From Cervus elaphus (lineage: Eukaryota; Chordata; Mammalia; Artiodactyla; Cervidae), in the NCBI RefSeq assembly GCF_910594005.1, contig NC_057823.1:57844015-57908014 (forward strand): a DNA stretch of 64,000 bases, in the 5' to 3' direction. The number at the start of each line of letters is the position of its first letter. The first letter of the stretch is position 1. The position numbers and the translations under genes are program-made. The notes below the pieces were generated by a model. That model saw nothing but the letters and a program-made list of their open reading frames with translations. It searched no databases and was not told where the DNA came from. Below are positions 56,680 through 64,000 of this stretch, in pieces.

Positions 56680-57175
56680 GGCAAGAGTGTAAGAAAACCG
56701 TTATTCTTGCTTACTGGAAGTACGATTCTATAATATTTCCCAAGAGTAATTTGGCATTTACATTCAAATTTAAAATGCACATCCACTTTGGCTGAGAAAC
56801 TCTGTGTCTAGTACTCTAGGCAACAGCTGTTCTTGTAAAAATATGTGTATATATAGATAATCTATATATACATTATAGAATATACAGATAAAGATTATAT
56901 ATAGATACCTATATCTAATTCTCAGCATTGTTTGAAATTGAAACAAACAAGCCTACTTACACTGTATATGCTAAGAAACACTGGAAGGCTACACAAAAAC
57001 TATTTGGAACAGTTATTGGAGAGGCAATGGAAACAAAGGCACAGAGAATTAGAAAGGCACCAAATGGAAAGAAGAAACTTACTTTTCCATTTATGGGATG
57101 ATGATTAAATTTTTACACATGAGTGTGTTTTAACTTTATTTTGAAAATATGTAGATAATAAAAAGAAAGCAAATG
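56680..57175 (+). mobile_element. Ancient L1M 3' end
   Basis: agagtaatttggcatttaca, aaatttaaaatgcacatcca, ctcagcattgtttgaaattg, gaaacactggaaggctacac and ttttgaaaatatgtagataa occur in the order of old mammalian L1 ends. TATA-rich insert at 56845-56925. Confidence 0.65.
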
Positions 57176-57575
57176 TATCTGCCCCTACAGGACTGTGTGC
57201 AGTAGACATTTAAAGGCACCCAGCTTCTCTTGTTCATGTTCCTGGTTCATTTGCTCCCAACTCAGAGACAACATACACATTCTTCCTAAAATGAGAGAAC
57301 TGACTTCAGCATCTCAAGGATGCCAGTCTGAGGAGGAAACAAACCAGCAGGGAATCCCTGGCTTGGGGAAGTCAACAGGCAAGATTTCAGAGTACCACCA
57401 AGTAATGTCATACTGTGGAAGGCATTAGCTTGTTCTTTGGTCCTTTTGGGAAGTGAGATCTGTCTCTCCACACTGGAAGTAATGGTGCATAGTTGGAACA
57501 TGGGCCTTAATAAGTTCAAACTCTTCCTTGAAATCTGAAGGGAGGGTCACTCTGTCAAGGTCAAAAACTAGAATT
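57176..57575. other. No recognised feature
   Basis: Frames on both strands (57195-57428, 57286-57519) overlap; neither is supported. Confidence 0.4.
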
Positions 57576-57585
57576 CAGTTATTTT

Positions 57586-57809
57586 TTAATTTATTTTTTT
57601 ATTGGAGGGTAGTTGATTGACAATGTTGTGCTAGTTTCTTCTGTACAGAAAAGTGAATCAGTTGCATATATACACATATCCACTCTTTTTTTAGCTCTTA
57701 TTAATATTCCCATGTAGGTCATTGGAGAGTACTGAGTGAATTCCCTGTGCTATACAGTAGGTTCTTATTGGTTATCTATTTTATGTATAGCAATGTGTAT
57801 ATGTCAATC
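57586..57809 (-). mobile_element. L1 3' end, short
   Basis: T-rich tail, ttggagggtagttgattgac, ttccctgtgctatacagtag, ending atagcaatgtgtatatgtca. 10-bp TSD CAGTTATTTT at 57576-57585 and 57810-57819. Confidence 0.92.
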
Positions 57810-57954
57810 CAGTTATTTTAACAAAAGGGTCCATGAAAGAGGTAAGAGATGGAGCGGATGTCATCCATCCTGCACTGGACAAATCAAGTGCATGTCGTAG
57901 GAAAATGGCTTTGAGCATCTGTGACAGCGGTTGGCAATCCCAACAATGACTTTT

Positions 57955-58145
57955 TGTTGACTATATGCTCTGAGCCAGGCATTGTGCTAAGCTTTCCATA
58001 CATACTTTCTCATCAGACCCTTGCAACAGACCGGCCATGTTGATCTTCCAGATTAAATACTTATCCAGCAGATAAGTGGCAGAGCCAGGAATAAAACTAC
58101 ATTGGCCTGATTTCTCAAACCCAGGCTCTCATCCACTCTCAGACA
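57955..58145 (-). mobile_element. MIR SINE
   Basis: gagccaggcattgtgctaag, agataagtggcagagccagg, aacccaggctctcatccact. Confidence 0.8.
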
Positions 58146-58679
58146 AGATGCTGTTATTTTTGCCCTGACATTCTAAGTGGCTTTTTAGAGAGACAGGGTC
58201 ACTCAGACTGCCCTACACAACAGGAGAAAGGTTTATGTGTCTGAACAGCCATTATATAGGCTTCCTGGGCCAGGGCTCATGGGCACTTTGCCTTTCCCTT
58301 TGGCCATCTCAGCCAGAACCAAAAGAACTACTTGTTAAGTGCACAGTCATCATTGTATTGATCGTTTCCCAAGCTTCTTTGGTTTGTCCTGATAGAAACC
58401 CAACCTTCTATTTCACTCTTCACCCCCCTTCATTTTATGCCTCAGAACAACAGAATACTATAAAGGAGATGCTGTTTTCTTCTTTTTATTGTTGCAGAAA
58501 TAGAGTGTCTTGCCCAGAGTTCCCTAACTAATTTATTAAAATTTCAGAATCTCAAACTCTTTCATTGATGAACAGGAGATAATAATATCCAACCCTCAGA
58601 GGGGCAGAGATCAGGTCTCTGAAGTTCAGAGTACAAAGTAGTCATGCACCTGCTGTCATTTCAAAGTAGTTATATCACC
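58146..58679. other. No recognised feature
   Basis: The 98-residue plus frame at 58235-58531 has no recognised domain. Confidence 0.4.
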
Positions 58680-58860
58680 CTGGGAAGCCACCTACAACCT
58701 GTGTGTCCCTGTTCAAGGTATATAACTTCTCCAAACACCACCTGTCCAATGGAAATATTATTAAGCTCACCCAGCTCTAATTATATTTTGAGGATAAAAT
58801 GGAATAAACACATAAAATAAGTCTACCAGTGACTAACTCATACTCAGAATTGAATATATA
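58680..58860 (+). mobile_element. MIR SINE relic
   Basis: ccctgttcaaggtatataac, caccacctgtccaatggaaa and gaggataaaatggaataaac in MIR order; weak. Confidence 0.55.
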
Positions 58861-59011
58861 AAAACCTCCTCTGGTAAGAATGCTGTTGACATGTGCCCAT
58901 CTATGTAGCTCCAAGAATTTGATATGTGGTTATAGAAGTAATAGTCTCCTTCTCCTTGCCCCTTCCCTCAACCCTCTTTTCCCTAGATTCCTTGGGTAAA
59001 TACTGAATATT

Positions 59012-59221
59012 GTTGTTGCTGTTTAATTGCTCAGCCATTTCCAACTCTTTGTGACCCCATGGATCGTAGCCTACCAGAATCCTCTGTCTAGAGATTTTCC
59101 AGGAAAGAACACTGAATTGCCATTTCCTTCTCCAAGAGATCTTCCTGACCCAGGGATTGAATCCAAGTCTCCTGTATTAACGGGTGGATTCTTTACCATT
59201 GAGTCTCCAGGCAAGCCCGAA
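59012..59221 (-). mobile_element. Bov-tA SINE (first of a pair)
   Basis: 10-bp TSD ACTGAATATT at 59002-59011 and 59222-59231. Tail side (GTT)n, head side accattgagtctccaggcaa. Confidence 0.95.
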
Positions 59222-59234
59222 ACTGAATATTATG

Positions 59235-59465
59235 TGAGTGTGTGTGTATCTGCTAAGTCACTTCAGTCTGACTCTTTGCAACCCTATGAACTGCAGCCCA
59301 CCAGGCTCCCCTGTCCATGGGATTCTCCAGGAAGAATACTGGAGTGGGTTGCCATGCCCTCCTCCAGGGGATCTTCCTGACCCAGGGATAGATCCTGTGT
59401 CTCTTATATCCCCTACATTGGCAGGTGGGTTCTCTACCACTAGCACCACCTGGAAAGCCCCATGT
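59235..59465 (-). mobile_element. Bov-tA SINE (second of a pair)
   Basis: 11-bp TSD TGAATATTATG at 59224-59234 and 59466-59476, overlapping the neighbour's TSD. Body cactagcaccacctggaaag at the head side. Confidence 0.95.
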
Positions 59466-59476
59466 TGAATATTATG

Positions 59477-60473
59477 CAGTACTTATTCCCTTCCCTTAAT
59501 GCTGCCTTTTAATAAGACAAGACAGCTCTACCAATGGCTCCAGCTTTTCTTCTATCCTTCAAGTCTCTGAGGACTCCTCCTAGTGGCCTGCAGCAAGATG
59601 CCTCTGAGAGGGGTGCATTTTGGCTGAAGTCTGATTCAGAGATACAACCCATGTGATTCTCAGCTCTGGCCATATGCTTGATCACTTTCCAGCGCAGCTT
59701 TTGATGTGAAAGGGAGGAAGTAAGACTCTCTCTTACCCATGGCTAAAAATAATTTCAGAAGGCTGGAGGCAAAGCAGAGGTGATGCCAGCTATCTCCTGG
59801 AACAGCTGATAAAACGCCTGCCTCCCGCAAGCCAATTTCATGTATTTCCTTTTCTATCTTTCTGCTTTCCCTACATACTTTTTTTTTTTTCCTGGACATG
59901 CTGGGGAAAGCCTCACATAATAATCTAGGAAAACTGGGTATCCTGTCATCTCATCTTCCACCTGGGGTTGTCACTTCCTCTTTGCTAAGTCTTCTCACTG
60001 AGTCAGCCCACCTGATTAGAAGAGCTCTTCTCTCCTGTTCAGCCTTCAGTTGCTCAGTTTTTGGAACTCAGCAGCGCTATATGAAACACACCAAATCTTT
60101 CAAAAGGCAAGATGTTTCATAGATGATTGGAAGCAGGGCAAAGAAGGCTGGCTGGAGTATACAATGCAAAATACAGGCAGATTATGACACTGGGAGGTTG
60201 GAAACTCAAAGGTGACTTCAACCTTGTAGCCCTTTGATTTCAAAGAGTGGTGGCTGCAGCCTCTAACTGCTCTCCTAAAATCCAGCTCAGTGGAAACTAT
60301 CCCTGGCAGCAAGCATGCACATTGTTCCTGTCTTCTTGGGACCTCAGGGGGCTACTTCCCATCTGCTATCTGTGATGTGATGATCTTTGTGAAATGCATA
60401 TGCACAGGGCTAGCTGGGACCTGAAGAGGGCAAAGGATTCAAACGTTCTAACGACCTAGAGGGGTGGGGGGTG
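59477..60473. other. About 1 kb without recognised features
   Basis: T12 run near 59880. No gene or repeat supported. Confidence 0.4.
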
Positions 60474-60695
60474 GGGTGCTGGGACGGAGCTCAAGTGGTA
60501 CAGAACCCACCTGCCTATGCAAGAAACATAAGACACGTAGGTTTGATTCCTGGGTCAGAAAGATCCCCTGGAGGAGGAAATGGCCACCAACTCCAGTATT
60601 CTTGCCTGGAAAATCCCATGGAGAGAGGAGCCTGGGGGACTACAGTCCATGGGGTCATAAAGAGTTGGACATGACTAAAGCAACTTAACATTCAT
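60474..60695 (+). mobile_element. Bov-tA SINE
   Basis: Diverged head (ctcaagtggtacagaaccca), normal body aactccagtattcttgcctg to ggacatgactaaagcaactt. Confidence 0.92.
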
Positions 60696-60710
60696 ACATA
60701 TATACATATA

Positions 60711-60750
<40 letters not shown>
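60696..60750 (+). repeat. TG/TA microsatellite
   Basis: (TG)n at 60715-60742 flanked by TA-rich DNA; lies between two SINEs, in what appears to be L1 3' UTR. Confidence 0.9.
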
Positions 60751-60753
<3 letters not shown>

Positions 60754-60972
60754 TCCCCAGGTGGCACTAGTGGTAAAGAACCTGCTTGCCAACACAGGAG
60801 ACATAAGAGACACAGGTTCAATCCCTAGGTGGGGAAGAACCCTTCAAGGAGGGTATGGCAACCCACTCCAGTATTCTTGCTTGGAGAATCCCCATGGATA
60901 GAGGAGCCTGGTGGGCTACAGACTATAGGGTCACAAAGAATCAGACACAACAGAAGCAACTTAGCACACATG

Positions 60973-61003
<31 letters not shown>
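60751..61003 (+). mobile_element. Bov-tA SINE with CA tail
   Basis: tgctccccaggtggcactag to agaagcaacttagcacacat, followed by (CA)n at 60976-61003. Confidence 0.94.
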
Positions 61004-61135
61004 TTACAGCTGATTCAGGCTATTGTATAGCAGAAACTAACAAAGCATTGTAAAGCAATTATACTCTAAGAAGAAAGTATAAAAAGTATAAAAGCATCAA
61101 AAGCAAATATACTGTAATAAAAAAATTATTTTAAA
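61004..61135 (+). mobile_element. L1 3' end remnant
   Basis: cagctgattcaggctattgt, gcagaaactaacaaagcatt and aatatactgtaataaaaaaa; the upstream part is displaced by the SINE. Confidence 0.8.
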
Positions 61136-61505
61136 TTTTAAAAATTATTTTAATTTAAAAATTATTAAATTAAAAATTTAAATTAAATTTTAAATTTATA
61201 TAATACAAATTTATATAAATATTATATAATAACTTTACTATTTATTGATATTACAAAAATTGTATAAATAGATGTAAAATTAAATTTTAAATTTAATTTT
61301 TAAGTTTCAAATTTATTTGAAAGCAATCAGAAACAAAATGTATGGACACAGACTCAGAGACAGAATTGTGGGCTTGCAAATCCTTTGGAATTAAATGTAT
61401 ATATAGATATATCTTTTATATTAATTTAATTTAATTTTTAAATTAAAATTAAAATTTTAAATTAAAAATTATTTTAAATTAATAAAACAATAAAACAAAA
61501 AATAA
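61105..61505. repeat. A/T-only island
   Basis: Two blocks made almost purely of A and T (61105-61210 and 61412-61505) with recurrent AAATTT/TTTAAATT words, flanking a short L1-like piece (gacacagactcagagacaga). Confidence 0.8.
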
Positions 61506-62333
61506 AAATCACTACCACTGTGTGTTCTGAGTGTCAGATATTACCTCTTAAACCTTACACTATCATATCTGCCCAGAATTTAAGATGTTACACTCATTTT
61601 TTACACAGGAAGATCAAGAAATGGATTATGCTTTTCAACTCCTTGTCCAGTGGATCAATTATGAAAGTGTCTGTAAGGAATTGAAAACCCGACAGACAGT
61701 GGCTCACACAGAGGGGAATTATTATCTTACATAAGAGTGTGACAGAGATAGGCAGCTCTGGCCATTGGTCTAATGGTTCAAAAATCATCCCATCTCTATT
61801 GATTCTGGAGATCTTCCTGTAAGTTGGAGAATGATAGCTCCAGCTCTGGAAATGAAATCTTCATTCAAAGTGACTGAAAGACATCAAGGGACAAACGCCA
61901 GCACCTCTGTGATTTCTGTTAGGAAAACAATGTCTTCTCTGAACTTTCTGAAGCCTCCTCCCCATCCCCAGGAGTGCCTCATTGGTCAGAAACAAGTGAC
62001 ACAGTCATTCCTAGCTGCAAAGAAGCTGGAAAATCAGTATTCCACCATTCCGGCCTCTACCATGGGGGCAGGCAGGTGAATGATGCTGCTGATTTGGAAT
62101 GGGATGTTGGTGGTGGTGATCGTAGTGAGAAGCAGACAGCCGCAAGAGATATTTGGTGGTAAAAATCACCAGACAGAGCTTGCTGACTTCTCCCATGTGG
62201 GAGATGGAGGAGAAGGAGGAGTCAGGGATGAATCCTAATTTGGTACATACATTGAGACTGAGAGTCACAAAGAAAAAAAAGATTTTGGAAATAGGAAGTC
62301 ATGAGAGCACTTTGGGACATATTAAGGCTGAAG
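61506..62333. other. No firmly recognised feature
   Basis: An old unnamed repeat is possible at 61660-61800 ('gacagtggctcacacagagg'). Frames at 61831-62079 and 62011-62268 are on opposite strands and unsupported. Confidence 0.4.
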
Positions 62334-62353
62334 TGTCCTTGACAAACTGGGAA

Positions 62354-63378
62354 GTTCAGTTCAGTTCAGTCTCTCAGTCATATCCGACTCTTTGCAACCC
62401 CATAACTGCAGCACGCCAGGCCTCCCTGTCCATCAGCAACTCCCAGAGTCCACCCAAACCCATGTGCATCAAGTCGGTGATGCCATCCAACCACCTCATC
62501 CTCTGTCGTCCCCTTCTCCTTCTGCCCTCAATCTTTCCCTGCATCAGGGTCTTTTCAAATGAGTCAGCTCTTCCTATCAGGTGGCCAAAGTATTGGAGTT
62601 TCAGCTTCAACATCAGTCCTTCCAAAGGACACTCAGGACTGATCTCCTTTAGGATGGACTGGTTGGATCTCCTTACAGTCCAAGGGAATCTCAAGAGTCT
62701 TCTCCAACACCACAGTTAAAAAGCATCTTTGGTGCTCAGCTTTCTTTATAGTCCAACTCTCACATCCATACATGACCACTAGAAAAACGATAGCCTTGAC
62801 TAGATGGACCTTTGTTGACAAAAGTGATGTCTCTGCTTTTTAATATGCTATCTAAGTTGATCATAACTTTCCTTCCAAGGAGTAAGCGTCTTTTAATTTC
62901 ATAGCTGCAATCACCATCTGCAGTGATTTTGGAGCCCAGAAAAATAAAGTCAGCCACTGTTTCCCCATCTATTTGCCATGAAGTGATGGGACCAGATGCC
63001 ATGATCTTAGTTTTCTGAATGTTGAGCTTTAAGCAAACTTTTTCACTCTCCTCTTTAACTTTCATCAGGAGGCTCTTTAGTTTTTCTTCACTTTCTGCCA
63101 TAAGGGTGGTGTCATCTGCATATCTGAGGTTATTGACATTTCTCCCGGCAATCTTGACTCCAGCTTGTACTTTCTCCAGCCCAGCGTTTCTCATGATGTA
63201 CTCTGCATATAAGTTAAATAAGCAGGGTGACAATATACAGCCTTGACATACTCTTCCTATTTGGAACCAGTTTGTTGTTCCATGTCCAGTTCTAACTGTT
63301 GCTTCCTGACCTGCATACAGGTTTCTCAAGAGGCAGGTCAGGTGGTCTGGTATGCCCATCTCTTTCAGAATTTTCCAA
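62354..63378 (-). mobile_element. BovB LINE 3' third
   Basis: (AGTTC)n tail at 62354-62370, then gtctctcagtcatatccgac through the C-terminal and RT palm regions to tctttcagaattttcc. 5'-truncated. Confidence 0.93.
62633..63375 (-). pseudogene. BovB reverse transcriptase remnant
   Basis: The longest open frame in the window (237 codons, 62760-63473 minus) reads L1-antisense residues first and then BovB RT (LKEMGIPDHLTCLLRNLYAG), including the intact YADD in NNLRYADDTTLMAESE (about 63111-63122). The frame shifts near 62820, where the C-terminal part continues in 62633-62821. The chimeric start is an accident of adjacency. Confidence 0.9.
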
Positions 63379-63548
63379 AGAGGGGGAATGAATTGGGAGA
63401 CTGGAATTGATATATATACACTATTGATAATATATGTAAAATGGATAACTAATGAGAACCTACTATATAGCACAAGGAACTCTACTCACTGTTCTGTGGT
63501 GATCTAAACAAGAAGGACATTTTAAAAAAGAAGATATATATATGTATG

Positions 63549-63579
<31 letters not shown>

Positions 63580-63680
63580 ATATATATATATAGTTGATTC
63601 ACTTTACTGTAACAGCAGAAACTAATTCGACATTGTTAAAGCAACTAAACTCCAATAAAAATTAATCAAAAAAAAGAAAA
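63379..63680 (+). mobile_element. L1 3' end
   Basis: ggaatgaattgggagactgg, ggataactaatgagaaccta, gttgattcactttactgtaa, ending with an A-rich tail. Right-hand TSD TGTCCTTGA at 63690-63698 pairs with 62334-62342 on the far side of the BovB. Confidence 0.92.
63531..63593 (+). repeat. TA/TG microsatellite within L1
   Basis: (TA)n with a (TG)n core at 63569-63579. Confidence 0.9.
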
Positions 63681-63840
63681 AGACTGATATGTCCTTGAAA
63701 CACTGAAATGGAGATGTTAGCAGTGAAATACAGAAGAGAAACTGTCTAGGCTGGACATAGATTTAAATTAGTGGTTATCAATCACTTGGGAGTTCCCACC
63801 TTCCTTTATTGACACTACTGCTCTCTTGAATTCTCCACAG

Positions 63841-64000
63841 CAGTGGTCTGTACCTGGACAGGTACAATATTTTCCTCCAGGAAATATCTCCTGGCAGTGT
63901 CTGGAGACATTTTTGGTGTCACAATTGGGAGGCAGGGGGAAGGGGTAATGCTGTTGGCCACCTAGCAGGTAGAACTCAGGGGTGCTAGTAAACATTCTAC
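63841..64000 (+). mobile_element. MER5A-like hAT element, cut by window end
   Basis: cagtggtctgtacctggaca, ggcagtgtctggagacattt, ttggtgtcacaattgggagg and gctagtaaacattctac follow the MER5A consensus order. Confidence 0.85.

Noticed and set aside
1..64000. CRISPR arrays, prophage, bacterial operons, toxin-antitoxin or other prokaryotic systems
   Set aside because: No regularly spaced direct repeats and no dense coding; repeat content is unmistakably ruminant.

Overview
This window looks like non-coding ruminant (bovid-type) nuclear DNA. No bona fide protein-coding gene, tRNA or rRNA gene, CRISPR array or bacterial-style operon could be supported. The organism call rests on the repeats: about 30 tRNA-derived Bov-tA/BOV-A2 SINEs, seven fragments of the RTE-type LINE BovB, artiodactyl-type L1 3' ends and CHR-type cetartiodactyl SINEs, on a background of ancient mammalian MIR, L2, hAT/Tigger and MaLR relics. 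I cannot separate cattle, buffalo, sheep and goat from sequence alone. Nearly all longer open frames are translations of these repeats or their antisense strands. All family names are recognised from memory of consensus sequences; no database search was run.

Layout. 1-18,900: Bov-tA SINEs, five L1 3' ends, a mariner-like miniature element (11,325-11,402), two CHR-type SINEs, MIRs, and a 56-bp-arm palindrome (8,100-8,230). 18,896-20,747: a BovB insertion whose 5' part is inverted, bounded by an 11-bp target-site duplication (TSD). 20,900-28,050: SINEs, a BovB fragment, a MaLR LTR and two long L1 3' segments, one split by a CHR SINE. 28,240-32,300: mostly unassigned. 32,612-36,020: a nest in which a CHR-type SINE was broken by a 1.87-kb BovB and then by a Bov-tA. 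36,800-37,989: an L1 with inverted 5' part, itself hit by two SINEs. 39,165-41,060: the 5' half of an L1 (5' UTR and ORF1 remnant) lacking its 3' half. 41,190-51,800: relics, a MaLR solo LTR, a BOV-A2 and large unassigned stretches. 51,803-55,095: a near-full-length BovB with matching 9-bp TSDs, inactivated by frameshifts and a ruined reverse-transcriptase active-site motif. 55,100-64,000: SINEs, short L1 ends, an A/T-only island, and a BovB fused back-to-back with an L1 end.

The 'genes' here are parasitic and dead. BovB and L1 encode (or once encoded) endonuclease/reverse transcriptase used for target-primed reverse transcription; Bov-tA, BOV-A2 and CHR SINEs borrowed such machinery. The informative content is the insertion history: matched TSDs, nested insertions, 5' inversions and microsatellites grown from SINE tails. 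I found no evidence of a new biological system; the most unusual structures are the 8.1-kb palindrome, the two inverted LINE insertions, and the shared-TSD composites.
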